Below are positions 8,047 through 18,363 of a stretch of DNA of 26,662 nt, one piece after another. Each line of letters begins with the position of its first letter. Positions within the stretch are counted from its first letter, which is position 1. This DNA comes from Pelagophyceae sp. CCMP2097 (taxonomy: Eukaryota; Sar; Pelagophyceae): the NCBI GenBank assembly GCA_026770575.1, contig MU657280.1, positions 1 to 26,662 on the forward strand, in the 5' to 3' direction. Under the pieces are notes generated by a model. The model ran no database searches, was not told the origin of the DNA, and saw nothing but the letters and a program-made list of their open reading frames with translations. The position numbers were made by a program, and so were the translations under genes.

Positions 8047-8319
8047 TTGTTTGCTGATAATTTAAAAAAGCATTCAGAAGATTCTTCCGAAGTGCCTACC
8101 AAACAATCCGAACACCTTCCGAATATGCTTCCAAACAAGATTATATCTTCCGAATCAATTAAAAAATATATGTTATTATATATGGACGATGTAAAGGAAG
8201 TTTTGGATGAAAAGATTACAAAGAAAATAAAAAAACTCGGTCAGAAAAACAACTTGAAAACAATTAAAGGCTGTCTTTTCGCTATGAGAATTCACATGAA
8301 TATGGGAAAATATGTATGA
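8047..8319 (+). CDS. Unrecognised lysine-rich ORF
   Basis: This 90-residue open frame starts from a TTG or from beyond the visible start; the first ATG is further in. It is Ser/Glu/Pro rich at the start (SEDSSEVPTKQSEHLPN) and Lys-rich later (KITKKIKKLGQKNN). It sits just after the nuclease domain behind about 100 bp of very AT-rich DNA. No motif is recognised. It may be the first part of a longer broken gene that continues to about 8760. Confidence 0.35.
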   Translation: MFADNLKKHSEDSSEVPTKQSEHLPNMLPNKIISSESIKKYMLLYMDDVKEVLDEKITKKIKKLGQKNNLKTIKGCLFAMRIHMNMGKYV

Positions 8320-8401
8320 TAAAAACTGACGACGGAAAAGACGTAGAAGACGTAAATAAGTTGGAAAAAATAAATATTAAACAGTAGAATCTGTTCGAAA
8401 T

Positions 8402-8760
8402 TAAGTTGATAAAATGAATAACATTAAAAAAATAAAAGGTGGTGTATCATATAGAATCAAAAGAAGACGTGGAGATTTCGGAAGTCAGATATGCTTTAAA
8501 AAAAACTTCCGAAAATTGTGTATAAACGTGAGTCCGAAGAAGAACCAATTACTCGCAAAATAAAGAAGGTTGAAAGGGTAGTAAGACCCTTGAATTTCCT
8601 TTACAGTTTAATAATTTATATGAATTTTGATAATGTGAATTAAAGAGAGATTTTTGAAAATGGGTATATTCCCTCATCTTTAAGACAAGCAACAAATAAT
8701 TTTGTTGATATTGATAGCTATCCGTACATAATATCTTAACGCTTTTATCCATACAGTCTG
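8402..8760 (+). pseudogene. Fragmentary viral ORF, function unknown
   Basis: Scattered coding-like pieces lie in different frames: NNIKKIKGGVSYRIKRRRGD (about 8415, basic), KRESEEEPITRKIKKVERV (about 8526), and ENGYIPSSLRQATNNFVDID (about 8655). The stops between them mark decay. The basic stretches suggest nucleic-acid contact, but no family can be named. Confidence 0.3.
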
Positions 8761-8931
8761 AAAGATGACGGAAAATGACAATAACTGTGAATCTTGTAAC
8801 AGTTGGTTAAAGACGAACGAAGCGCTTTTCAGGTACACCAAATGGTTTTAATCGACTTACAGGCATTCGAACAAGTTAAATGTACACAGATTTTAATTAT
8901 ATGATAAATCGGAGAGCCCAACAAAAGGAAA

Positions 8932-9408
8932 TGGTGTTACATCCGAGGCTCAAAAGCGGATTTTATTTTACAGGAGATGATTATAAATGTGTTAAAACCG
9001 TCAGTAAAACGTATTGTATTTTCTTCGGAAAATAATTCTGAATGGTTCGACATAAATATAAAACTGATGGGAAAATTTCTGAAATTTTGTGATGACTGTT
9101 CATATAATTAAATAAAACCGGATGTTATTGATGGTGCATATAACTTGAAAAATTCATGCGATGTAATTAGACGATTGAAACATACAGAAAAGTATGAGAT
9201 GACGATACCAAGTGAACGAGTTGAAAATAAAACTGTTGAATATAGAAATGTTCGAGGTATTCTTCAAAGAGTTGACGACTCAAGGTCTGTTGGAGTGGAT
9301 TCACAAAGATATATTTATTCTTTAAGCCAAGTGCAAGCTATGAATGCTCATGACGAAAGTTTAAAAGAAAGAGAGAAAGAGGGGAAAAAAAATATAAACA
9401 CTATATGA
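8932..9408 (+). pseudogene. Unrecognised viral gene with one in-frame stop in its 3' part
   Basis: From about 9000 a single frame runs through SSENNSEWFDINIKLMGKFL, a TAA at 9109-9111, then IKPDVIDGAYNL, SERVENKTVEYRNVRGILQ, QRYIYSLSQVQAMNAHDE and a Lys/Glu-rich end. The region before 9000 (KSGFYFTGDDYKCVKT) reads in another frame. The last 87 codons (9145-9408) are open. The stop codon overlaps the next gene's ATG in ATGA. I do not recognise it; it lies between replication and morphogenesis genes. Confidence 0.45.
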
Positions 9409-9659
9409 AAATGTTGAATGACGATACTTTAGTTGTAATTACTATTATCGCGGCAATAGGTGCTTGTTTTCAAAGAACTCTTCACACCTTTTTATTTTCG
9501 AGAATTACCCATGTGAAATGCGGCAATTTAGTTAATATAGAACAAACAACTAAAAGCGAAAATTTGGTGATTGAAATTTTAAAAAAAAACGAAAAGCAGA
9601 CAACGACATTTAAAACATTCTTTAATATAATGAAAATTGAAGTATTAAAAAAAGAATAA
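9405..9659 (+). CDS. Small single-pass membrane protein
   Basis: This intact frame of 84 residues starts at an ATG overlapping the upstream stop. Residues 9-21 (LVVITIIAAIGAC) form a membrane segment, followed by FQRTLHTFLFSRITHVKCGN and a charged tail with KNEKQTTTF. Short proteins with one N-terminal membrane helix and a Cys-containing Arg-rich patch are common next to the packaging ATPase in PLVs. That suggests a virion membrane or entry-associated role, though this rests on context and general resemblance only. Confidence 0.5.
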   Translation: MKMLNDDTLVVITIIAAIGACFQRTLHTFLFSRITHVKCGNLVNIEQTTKSENLVIEILKKNEKQTTTFKTFFNIMKIEVLKKE

Positions 9660-9726
9660 TACGGAGATAGAAATAATGAAGCAAACCGCTGACAACTCTC
9701 TAAAACATTATTAGCACAAAACTAAA

Positions 9727-10330
9727 AACGTTGATTTGCTTCCTGATACACAGTTTTTTCTTCATAAAATTTCGTATATATATATATATTTTTTTTTTTC
9801 TGGGGTCACAAGGCACGGGAAAATCTTTTTTTGTGACAAGTGTTTTGACCGCCGAAAATAAAATTAAAAATGCAAACGTGTTTGATATAATAATTATTTT
9901 CATACCCGAATCTACATTATCAACATTTATCGAAAAACCCCATTTTCATCGCTTCCATTTGAACAGATGTTTCATGAATATAACGAAGAATTTTCGACTT
10001 TGTATTGGAATCATGCGAAATAGACTCTCTAGTATTAAGGGACACTGTTGTTTATATCGATAAAGCGGCATCATCCTTAAAGTTAAATGTGAAATTGATT
10101 TCTAAATAAAACAACTTGATATGTTAGTATAGACATTTAAGATTAAAAAAAATTTGCTTCCAGGACCAAACACAACTGAGCCTATCTGCTCGACAATCAT
10201 AAAGTTGTGTGATAAATTTCAGTTGCAATAACGTGAAATGATTAAAATTATTTCACGAGGAATATGTCAATGATATTTCATTCAAAGAGTACATGGAATA
10301 ACAACCTTTGATATATAAAAAGACAGGTGA
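9727..10330 (+). pseudogene. Packaging ATPase (A32/FtsK-like), broken
   Basis: NVDLLPDTQFFLHKIS (about 9731) is followed by an AT microsatellite (about 9774-9790) that shifts the frame. The P-loop GSQGTGKSFFVTSVL (9803-9847) then fits Walker A (G-x4-G-K-S), and the DIIIIF strand follows. Further pieces in other frames are PFEQMFHEYNEEFSTLYWNH (about 9950), RDTVVYIDKAASS (about 10037, a Walker B-like strand with Lys where a second acid is expected) and FKEYME (about 10279). The family packages viral DNA into the capsid. It lies upstream of the structural genes, as expected. At least three frame changes make it inactive. Confidence 0.6.
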
Positions 10331-10470
10331 TGTTCTTGAAATACCGATGGAAATACGTTTTTTTCTATATCTTTTTTATGATTAAATTAAATTCGGATAA
10401 TACAGATGATAAATAAAATATAAAGTATCACTTATATGACATTTGACCATAAGTCAATTGAGAAAAAATA

Positions 10471-10794
10471 CAATCACAAAGAAAACAGGAGTCGGCATTA
10501 TTGAAACAATTTCTTCCGACAAGATACACGGAAGTATTGAGATAATAACTGACAACAATTTTACGCACTTTCAAGAAACGACATAAACGAACCTTACATT
10601 CAATAAAACATACTCAAAATACTCAAAATACTCAAAATAATGACTCCCGTAGTATTTTAAATAATTTGAATAACTTAGATCTTATCGCCGACCATGTTGG
10701 TCTTGAAGGTATGCAGGACGAACAAAATAATGCAGTGTCAAAAAATTCATATGATTCTGATGATGTACCAAATTTTGAAATATTCCGTAACTAG
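10471..10794 (+). pseudogene. Asn-rich ORF remnant
   Basis: VGIIETISSDKIHGSIEI (about 10491) gives way, after a frame change, to an open stretch from about 10602 to a TAG at 10792. It contains a short TACTCAAAA repeat (10611-10637, three copies, read as Thr-Gln-Asn), then SILNNLNNLDLIADHVGL and an acidic end. No family is recognised. The replication-slippage repeat lies in coding sequence. Confidence 0.35.
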
Positions 10795-11049
10795 CAGAGA
10801 AAAAAAAATAACAGTCACTTAAATAAAAGAACTTTCAGCAGAATTTGGAATTTTAGATATAATAAATTCAAGATATATAAAAAGCATACATCAAGACTAT
10901 AAATTAATTTATTGCACAAAAAAGACTTTATGCTACGATTTTTTCAAGTCAAAGGAATAACCTTAAAGAGAGAAGGAGTTGTGATTGAATCATTTTAAAA
11001 TAAAATTATCGATGCTGAGAATTTTCCCCTTCTTTCCTTCCAACCAAAA
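10795..11049. other. AT-rich stretch with one short coding-like piece
   Basis: Only FGILDIINSRYIKSIHQDY (about 10852) looks like protein. Otherwise I see no gene or structured element. Confidence 0.3.
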
Positions 11050-11385
11050 TTATTTTTCATAATCAAAATTTGTCAATAGCATTGCTGGTGATGCAATTGG
11101 GTCTGTTATAACAGAAAAGTTGTTTTTTGGCGGTTTGTCAGTAAAACTTTTGAAAATATTCAAAGCAGTTTTTATTCTTTCTTCAACTTCTTTGATTGGG
11201 TTGTTTCCGGGCAAATAGTAAAACACACCCTTTATAAAATCATAATTATCTAGGTTTCGACCTAAGACCTGACTCACGCGACTACCAAGCGAGTGACCGG
11301 TCAGGTATATATTTTTATCAGAATATAATTCGTAAATATTGTTCAATGAAACGTGCATCCAAAAAAAAAATCCCTAACAAAATTG
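11050..11385 (-). pseudogene. Class 3 lipase, truncated
   Basis: This minus-strand frame contains the nucleophile elbow GHSLGS (G-x-S-x-G) within NIYLTGHSLGSRVSQVLGR, preceded by a strand as in alpha/beta hydrolases of the lipase class 3 type. FIKGVFYYLPGN and a helix with KTALNIFKSF follow. About 102 codons remain from MHVSLNNIY; an in-frame stop lies some 15 codons further upstream, so the N-terminal half, with the oxyanion part, is missing. Lipases are known in PLVs and may help breach membranes or process virion lipid (inference). It is the clearest minus-strand viral gene here. The C-terminus reaches NFDYEK and a stop at 11050; the catalytic Asp/His are not identified with certainty. Confidence 0.65.
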
Positions 11386-11830
11386 TTAAGTCTGCTTTTT
11401 AATCACCAATCCGTTCCCCTAAAACAAACGTTTTGATTTTCGTTTTTTTTTAAAGATACAATTTGTTACGTCGGTCGCTCAATTTCTTGTACTTTTTTTA
11501 GGTTGTCTGGTGTTTGATTAGAGTAGGCGCTTTTTGATACGTATTCCATGTGTTTTTAATAAATTAAAAAAAAAATTTTTTTTATAAATATATGTATTCG
11601 ATAAATATATAATTAAATTCGACGGTTGGCTTCATTTGAAGTGATACAACACGCTTCAAACTAAATTCTAATATTGATATTTTATTAGGTTGTAACGCAT
11701 ATATTTATTTAAAAGAGTTTTCATGTATTTATTCCATATTTAACATTAATTAGAATGTGAGACTCGATTCAACAATTTATTTTTCAAACAACCGTTAAGT
11801 CACAACTTTTGTAAATATAAATAAAGGGTT
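11386..11830. other. AT-rich spacer without recognisable gene
   Basis: Homopolymer-rich sequence with runs of T near 11445 and A/T near 11565-11585. No coding frame or stable hairpin stands out. It is the gap between the minus-strand lipase and the plus-strand structural genes, and so probably held the lost lipase start and promoters. Confidence 0.4.
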
Positions 11831-11835
11831 TATTT

Positions 11836-12476
11836 CCAGTGAGGATTATGTGGTCGAATTGGATAAAGCGTTTCTATTAAATGATGAAAGCGGCAGTAAA
11901 ACAATTTGTTTCGAAAAATTAAATCACTTTTTTTCTATTTAAGAGCGTGGTACTCAAAATAACATGACCAGTTTTGAATTTCCCGAAAGTAAGGTGTTAG
12001 ACCTTATGAACATAAAAATGGTTCTTTCTTTCTGCCATTTCGAGTTATACGTGAACTGAATTGAAACAAAATATATAAATTTTAAATTTATGCGTTAAGA
12101 AAGTGAATTCGTATGAAAAAACAGCGATGTATCATAACAAATCGCGTCTCGATAAGCAAAAATTCCCATTCTCAATAATTTTGGTTCATACCTATATTTC
12201 GATTGTTTATCGACCCCGAATCGAGTAAAAATTTCAAACAGGTTGCTTTCCAGTATTTCAATCTCACTTCTTTTAGATAACGGACAAAAATTTTACCCCG
12301 ATTATTTCACATGTAGTATTACGGTAGAATTTTCAACAGAAAAACGTGAGGAAAAAATGAATACTATCATAATTAGTGTTTCAATATCTTTTGAAGGCGT
12401 ACCACAGGTTGATAATAATTTTCGAGGAAGCATCGGAAATCCTGAATATGCGGTGTTACCTTGTAATTTCCCTTAA
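11836..12476 (+). pseudogene. Candidate minor capsid or other structural gene, broken
   Basis: Coding-like blocks in order are SSEDYVVELDKAFLLNDESG (about 11837), FEFPESKVLDLMNIKMVLSF (about 11973), SSISISLLLDNGQKFYPDYF (about 12250) and NTIIISVSISFEGVPQVDN (about 12360), then an end at PCNFP (12476). The last 77 codons (12243-12476) are open. The blocks are rich in alternating beta-strand residues, as expected of a jelly-roll protein, and the gene lies upstream of the MCP where PLVs and virophages usually place the minor capsid (penton) gene. The assignment is by position and composition only. Confidence 0.35.
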
Positions 12477-12699
12477 CAATCAGATATGTCGAAAAATTTA
12501 CGTGGCACATTTAAATAATAAATGTTTCTATATTTAATGACGAATAAAATTTAACATCATCATACAATCCTTGAAACATTTATTTCGCCAGGGCGCACCT
12601 ATCAAAAAATTCCTGCTACAAAGCAAGATTATATGAACACGAATCAAACAGACCAAAAATAGTAATATAAAAAATAATAAAAATAGTAATACAATAAAT

Positions 12700-13018
12700 T
12701 TCAGAGATGTCACAAGTTCATAAAAAATGGCGGAGATTTAATGATGGGATATTCCACAGTGGTCGGATTCTTACAACCTGAATTATAACCGGAAACACTT
12801 CCTATTGCTGGATTAGGTTTGTTAATGAAACAAACCTCCAATATTTTAAAAGATTCGGAAAAGATTGTTGTTAAAAAGTTAAGAAGGAAGGTATTCAGAA
12901 ATTTAGACCAAAGGACTTCAAGAAAGTAGAAAAAAACTCCCCTTCGATTTTGCTTAAAGATGAATATGTTTGCTATAATATGGACGAGATTAAAATGCCT
13001 ATATCTGATTGATTCGTT
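12700..13018 (+). pseudogene. Small structural-region ORF, broken
   Basis: One frame reads GGDLMMGYSTVVGFLQPE (about 12731), glycine-rich and hydrophobic, then a stop, then KQTSNILKDSEKIVVKKLRR. A second frame carries KKVEKNSPSILLKDEYVCYN up to a stop just before the MCP start. The hydrophobic-then-basic design resembles small virion core proteins, but the family is not recognised. Confidence 0.3.
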
Positions 13019-13027
13019 TCTTAAAAC

Positions 13028-13999
13028 ATGAACGATTCTCCAATGGCACAATCATTCATAATAAGACAAACCCCCCAGAATATTGGCAGTGCGTTTAAAT
13101 GCGAAGACGTTTTACGGTTCAATATTGGGGGATTACTTTCAAATCAATATCTTGACCCTTGTGCCTCATTCTTACGGATGAAAGTTAAAAATACGAGCGG
13201 ACATAAATACTGTACATCTGCTGCTGGCATTTTTAGTTCATTCGAACGATTGACCTGAGTCAAAGTGGTACTACGTTATCATCATACATAATGTATGGTA
13301 AAAAGCGCTTTTTTATGAAAAAAACGCAGACAAACTGTATCCTCCTTTAATGGGGTAGGTACGATGTCAGAAATGCTTTTTGATGATTACATCGATAATT
13401 ATAGTGGCAACGTGCCGAGTCCTGAAATTGGACAGCGTGGTATGACCATCGATGGCGAGGAATCTGTTGTTTTCTGTGACCCTATTTCAAACCATGCCAG
13501 TCTCTTTAATTCAAAAAAAAGATTTCATTTTTTAGTAGCAGTCCGCTGGAACTGTAATATAATTTGGGTGTACTCAATTATTCTGGATTTTTAATACACA
13601 ATAAGTCGAAGCACTTTCATCTTATTCACTCGAATTCTCTGACGTTGAGTTAGTGTTAACCATTGTTCAATTAAATGAGGCAATAAATTCACAAATTCTC
13701 GAAATGCAAGGCGGTAAATTTTTGGTTGAAACAAAATCATACAATTACACTGAATACACTATTCCTGCAAATCCTGGCAACCATTCTATAAATCTTGGTC
13801 TATCGGTACGAAGTTTGATGAATGTCTCTCTTGTTCAAAAACCAAAATCAAATGATGATGCAACAAAATTCACAGAACCGATGCACCACGATATCATTAA
13901 CTGTATTATTAGGAATAATTTTAAAAATTTACGGTCTGTCAATAAACCACTGGTCTACTACTCTATCTCCCCCAAGTACTTTAGTACAGTTGGTCAAAG
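13028..13999 (+). pseudogene. Major capsid protein, N-terminal part, broken
   Basis: This starts MNDSPMAQSFIIRQTPQNIG. It runs in frame to FSSFERL, then changes frame (LSQSGTTLSSYIMYGK). It continues as MSEMLFDDYIDNYSGNVPSP (13364), then GVLNYSGFLIHNKS in another frame, then EFSDVELVLTIVQLNEAINS (about 13633) and YTIPANPGNHSINLGLSVRS (about 13755). DVELVL and an IPA...L..RSL segment fit the double jelly-roll capsid proteins of PLVs. The gene would form the trimeric hexon of the icosahedral shell. It has at least four frame changes before being cut off by GC-rich DNA at about 14000; the C-terminal part resumes at about 15042. Confidence 0.6.
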
Positions 14000-14100
14000 T
14001 TGGTCTTGTGGGCGCGGCTGGCGGGAGCTGCCGGCACTCGGTCGCGGCGCCACTGCGCGCGCTGGAGAGCCACCTCGGGCACGACGCAGCGCACCAAAAA

Positions 14101-14606
14101 TCAAGGTGCGCGGGGCCCGGAGTCGCGAGATAAGCTCTGCGGGAGCCTGCGCTTGTTTGAACTCTTCAGAGCTCGGCTGTTTAAGGGTCGAGTAGGCGTC
14201 CTGAGAGGCGATAACCCGAGTCCATACACGTCCTGACCATTATCGCTCCTCAGGACGCCTAGTCGGCTATGATCATCGTCGAGGATGTGGACGCTGTCGT
14301 AGCCGCGTTTCATCGTCACCCGGGCGAGCTCATGTCGACGAGGCGGTGCCAGTTCCCTCGTGTCCGTAAACGTCGCGGTGATGATGCACGCGGACTTGGA
14401 CGCCCAGTCGAGATGACTCGAAGGGACCCAGCCGAAGTGCCCCAAGATCTTCACGCCGACCAGAGTCCGGAGCACCGGTGCCTCGCCGTTGACGTACCCT
14501 GGCTTCAAAAGGCAGTAGGAGACGCGGTGCTCGTCGTCGAGCACCGCGTCGTCGAGGACGAAGATCGTCAAGTCGCGAGCTTCGGCTGCGGCGGCCGCGA
14601 CAGCCG
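14101..14606 (-). CDS. Partial unidentified GC-rich gene, open into the gap
   Basis: On the minus strand a frame enters from the gap and reads AVAAAAAEARDLTIFVLDD, then LLKPGYVNGEAPVLRTLVGV, KILGHFGWVPSSHLDW and TATFTDTREL, continuing past the hairpin. Codon use is that of the GC-rich host. HFGWVPSSHLDWASKSA resembles the end of START-type lipid-transfer domains, where a Gly-(W)-(I/V)-P segment leads into the last helix, but this is a weak guess. Beyond about 14261 the frame runs through the hairpin and probably no longer codes. The start is hidden in the N run. Confidence 0.4.
14193..14261. repeat. Hairpin, 22-nt arms
   Basis: TAGGCGTCCTGAG then AGGCGATAA (14193-14214) pairs with TTATCGCTCCTCAGGACGCCTA (14240-14261), with one small mismatch and a 25-nt loop. 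It lies inside or just after the partial minus-strand frame and could be a terminator-like structure or a small inverted-repeat element. Confidence 0.55.
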
Positions 14607-14996
14607 NNNNNNNNNNNNNNNNNNNNNNNNNNNNNNNNNNNNNNNNNNNNNNNNNNNNNNNNNNNNNNNNNNNNNNNNNNNNNNNNNNNNNNNNNNNNNN
14701 NNNNNNNNNNNNNNNNNNNNNNNNNNNNNNNNNNNNNNNNNNNNNNNNNNNNNNNNNNNNNNNNNNNNNNNNNNNNNNNNNNNNNNNNNNNNNNNNNNNN
14801 NNNNNNNNNNNNNNNNNNNNNNNNNNNNNNNNNNNNNNNNNNNNNNNNNNNNNNNNNNNNNNNNNNNNNNNNNNNNNNNNNNNNNNNNNNNNNNNNNNNN
14901 NNNNNNNNNNNNNNNNNNNNNNNNNNNNNNNNNNNNNNNNNNNNNNNNNNNNNNNNNNNNNNNNNNNNNNNNNNNNNNNNNNNNNNNNNNNNNNNN
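14607..14996. other. Assembly gap (390 N)
   Basis: Unknown bases. Joins across it, including the split of the capsid gene, rest on scaffolding and not on read sequence. Confidence 0.99.
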
Positions 14997-15041
14997 CCAG
15001 GCCAGGTGCACTAACGCGTTTTCGAACTCCTTGAGATCTCG

Positions 15042-15487
15042 TTAGCTCGGATTAGTTCAATCTCCATTGTCCAACGAATTTCCCAAACGGAATCCCTAAA
15101 ACCTTGATCTTTAGACCAGTGAACGGGAGTCTCGTCGAAGCACCACGGTTAGTTAGGTGTGACGCTGCGAAATCGATGTGTATGTCTTTGATTGCTGCAG
15201 GAAAATTGGGTGACACCTTCGATACACCTATTTCATTATCAAGAAATTATTTCGGACTTGATTTATACGCAGGCGGTTATGTGGTTTCATTTGTTGGGGA
15301 CTTGAATTTATGTACGTACAAGGAAAGGGAGGAAGATATTTGTTCCGGCAAGAATACGTATGCCTCTACGACCAATTTGGCTCTTGAATATGGTCCAGGG
15401 GCGCAAGCATCACAGAATTTTCTGAATTTAAAAAAGGTATGTGTGCTTGATATGGCAGGAAGTGGGTTGTGGTCTGTCGTCCAATAA
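15042..15487 (+). pseudogene. Major capsid protein, C-terminal part
   Basis: The AT-rich viral code resumes with NLHCPTNFPNGIP and a frame ending at TAA 15485-15487 (127 codons from 15104). Features are DTPISLSRNYFGLDLYAGGY, VVSFVGDLNLCTYKE, and a C-terminus with QNFLNLKKVCVLDMAG. Alternating hydrophobic strands fit the second jelly-roll of the capsid protein. It is the best preserved part of this gene. It follows the first part by position and lacks its own credible start, so I treat both as one gene broken by the insertion. Confidence 0.5.
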
Positions 15488-15532
15488 TCAAAAACTAAAA
15501 ATTAAAAAATTAAAAAAAAATCATTATATAAT

Positions 15533-18363
15533 AATGAAACATCGAAGTATTTTGAAAAATAATGACAATAAAGTTACATCTTTTAACAGCTGGGAACAAT
15601 ATAGAAATAATTGACAATGTAATCAGTTCGACAATTTCTTACATAGGAGGGAGGTAAGAATATTGAGAAAAATGATAATATCATTACCTCGACAAAAGTT
15701 TATGACGATGCAATAAATGCAGATATTCAAAAATTTAAAACAGACATTATTACTGAGGTAGACGAGAAAATTCTAGACATCGAGAGAGTTAACTTAAAAT
15801 CGGGAAGAGGTATTGAGATAACTAAAAATAAGACTGAAAATATAATTTCATTAAACGATTCAATTATCAGCAAAGAAGAAATCGACCTTATTTTTAAATC
15901 AAAAGAAGTTGTGGATGATAAAATTCAGTCTGCCTCATCGGTATAGAAGATAAGGGATGAGATTAGTGCTATGGCAAATCGACCCTCATCATGAGTGAAT
16001 TATTTTCCCGAGACAAACCTCTTAACAAGCAATGGATTGAGTGAGAATCAGAAAGTCAATAGTGGTCTTAGATTCAATAACCATTTGGGATATAATTCCC
16101 ACACAGTTAATTTTAGTGACGAGTTTGTTTTTTCGGATAACACATTATCGACACTTTCAGAAATTTCCATATACCCAGAATTAATTTCAAATCGCAGTAA
16201 AATAAATGAAATCGTCGAAACAATTAATGAATACATAAAAACTTCGGACGAAAAAATTAACGGTACTGTTATTCAGGTAACTCAGCAAGGGCTACGACTT
16301 GAGACTCATTTTGATGTTATTGACAAAAAATTAAAAAATTAAATTAATCTTGTCAAAATATCAATCAATCACAATGAAACGAATACAAACGTTGAAACAA
16401 CTCGAATTAATGACGACTTACATGTTTTTAAAAATAAAATCATTCTTGATACAGATGATATTAAAAACGTTCAACTATCTTGACGCGCATTAAAATCGGA
16501 TATGGTACAATCAGAAAATTTAATTGTTAACTTAATCAATTTGGAGAAAAATCGTGCTATTATTGCAGAGAATATTATTGCGACTTCGATCAATGCAGAG
16601 AAAAAATAGAGCCATACTTGCGAAGAATAATATTACCGCTTTATTAACAGAAACATTAATAATCACCGATTTTCACCTTACCTTCGTTTGAATTTACACA
16701 GGAAAAATTGCGTTTCGGAAATGAAACTGATTCTCTTTATCAAATCGATAGCAATTATATTTAATCAGAAAAAGGACAAGATTTTACAAGTATTCACCAA
16801 GAGATTACACCGCATTTCAGAAATATGAAGTGGAGTGTGACACCTCTTCCGAACAATTTCAGTTTCGAGGCTCGTTTAGACAGAAGTATCGGATATTTTT
16901 GTGTAGGTTTTAGTACAGTCGCGCCAGATGTATTTATGCACGATAAAACTCAGACAATAGAAGAGAATATAATCAATTCGAAATACGAGGTTAAACTCTT
17001 CACGGATACACAAAAATATTCTCCAACCCGAGGTTTATCTGATATATATCCACTCATTTTAAACAAAGATAATATTTTAGAGACCAGCCTACTGGGTGGA
17101 GTTGTAAAATCGGGCTTTAAATACAGAACATTTAAAGCACAAGGAAATTTAAAAAATCAAGGCAACTGGTACATGTTTTTATATTTAACAGCAGGGAAAA
17201 AGATGATATAAGCCAATTTTACACAATTCGAGAATTAAATAACGCTTTTCGAATCGCTTCATAAATCTTATCAATCAAGTCTAAATGACTTACAGACCGA
17301 GATATGCGTAGGGACACCGTTCCGTAGAATTATGCGATTTAAACCCCCTTTACATTATAAAAGCGCGCCTACATATGTAGACGGTTCGAATCGGCTTGCT
17401 GACATAATGAACAATTTCGATGCGGAGATAACTGGGAGTGTTTCTAAAACAACACATCCAGCGAAATTTGCGGGGCATTTAGATGTGATAGAAGGTTATA
17501 AATTGTCAGAAATAAAATTTGGAATCTTGCCACTACGATTTGCAGTTTTTGGAATATCGAGATATACTAATAGCGACCCATCTACAAAAGAACGTATTTT
17601 TACAAGTTCTACAACAAATCCAAATTTCTTTTTTGGACATCTCGAAGGTATAAGTGAAAGGGTTCTATTCAATGGATGGCGTGCGGATTCGGATGAGATT
17701 GATGGAGATAGCCTTGATTTTATCAACGTTGCGGCTTCAAACAACTCCAATATAGAAAACCCGAATGACATCCTCATAAACAATATACCAAGTGGGATAA
17801 GTACACATAGAGGAACATTTAGAAGTGAACCGATTTTAGCAATAAATAGCCCAGCAATTAATAATAACCAGTCATCGGATTTTCAGTTTTCAAAGTTAAT
17901 GATTTTTGAGAACGAACTCACTGTTGAAGAGATAAAAACTATTTCGAATGTTTTTCAGAAATACATGGAAACAGGGTCGTTCGATGATGAAAAGGGTTCA
18001 TCTGATGGTTCTGGGACGAACATGGTCGGCGCGACTGGGGCACGTGGGGAACAAGGAATTGCTGGACAAGAAGGAGAGTCAATTGTAGGACCTCGCGGCG
18101 AACAGGGAATTGCTGGACAAGACGGAGAGTCAATTGTAGGACCTCGCGGCGAACAGGGAATTGCTGGACAAGACGGAGAGTCAATTTTAGGACCTCGCGG
18201 CGAACAAGGAGTTGCTGAACAAGACGGTGAGTCAATTGTAGGAGCTCGCGGCGAACAAGTAATTGCTGGACAAGACGGAGAGTCAATTGTAGGCCATCGC
18301 GGCGAGCAGGGAATTACGGCGGATTGCTTCTTTGAAAATATAAAGTCAAAATTTATTAAATAG
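15533..18363 (+). pseudogene. Long fibre protein: beta-helix/coiled-coil stalk, LamG-like domain and collagen-like tail
   Basis: One frame (15656-16608) is interrupted only by stops at 15944 (TAG), 15992 (TGA), 16340 (TAA), 16481 (TGA) and 16607 (TAG). After a shift near 16610-16690, a second frame runs to 18363 with stops near 16762, 17209 and 17236. The stalk has IEIIDNVISS, SGRGIEITKNKTENIISL and similar G.xIxI...I units typical of trimeric fibres, plus helices such as NADIQKFKTDIITEVDEKI. The final open frame (from ATG 17332, 343 residues; open from 17239) has a beta-sandwich ending in FSKLMIFENELTVEEIKTIS, a LamG/concanavalin-type signature. About 110 residues of Gly-x-y collagen-like repeat follow. 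It probably formed the host-attachment fibre. Since the frame is shared across the stops, I treat the pieces as one gene, though separate genes are possible. Confidence 0.6.
18037..18315 (+). repeat. Collagen-like repeat, 51-bp period, five and a half units
   Basis: Units start at 18037, 18088, 18139, 18190, 18241 and 18292 (partial). Each reads GPRGEQGIAGQDGESIV or a close variant: five Gly-x-y triplets plus an Ile-Val break. Variants include Ala-Glu-Gln in unit 4 and Val-Ile in unit 5. The near identity of the DNA units contrasts with the decay around them. Confidence 0.9.

Larger units (their letters stand above)
14000..15041. mobile_element. GC-rich insertion splitting the capsid gene
   Basis: Sequence changes abruptly from AT-rich viral to GC-rich near 14000-14010 and back near 15030-15045. 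The capsid gene is interrupted between its two parts. Inside are a minus-strand coding frame, a hairpin (14193-14261) and a 390-nt run of N. No matching ends or target duplication can be identified, so it could be a transposon, a captured host segment, or a scaffolding artefact around the gap. Confidence 0.5.

Noticed and set aside
15656..16609. Stop-codon reassignment in the fibre gene
   Set aside because: All three stop codons occur inside the frame, and neighbouring genes show frameshifts as well, so decay is the simpler explanation.
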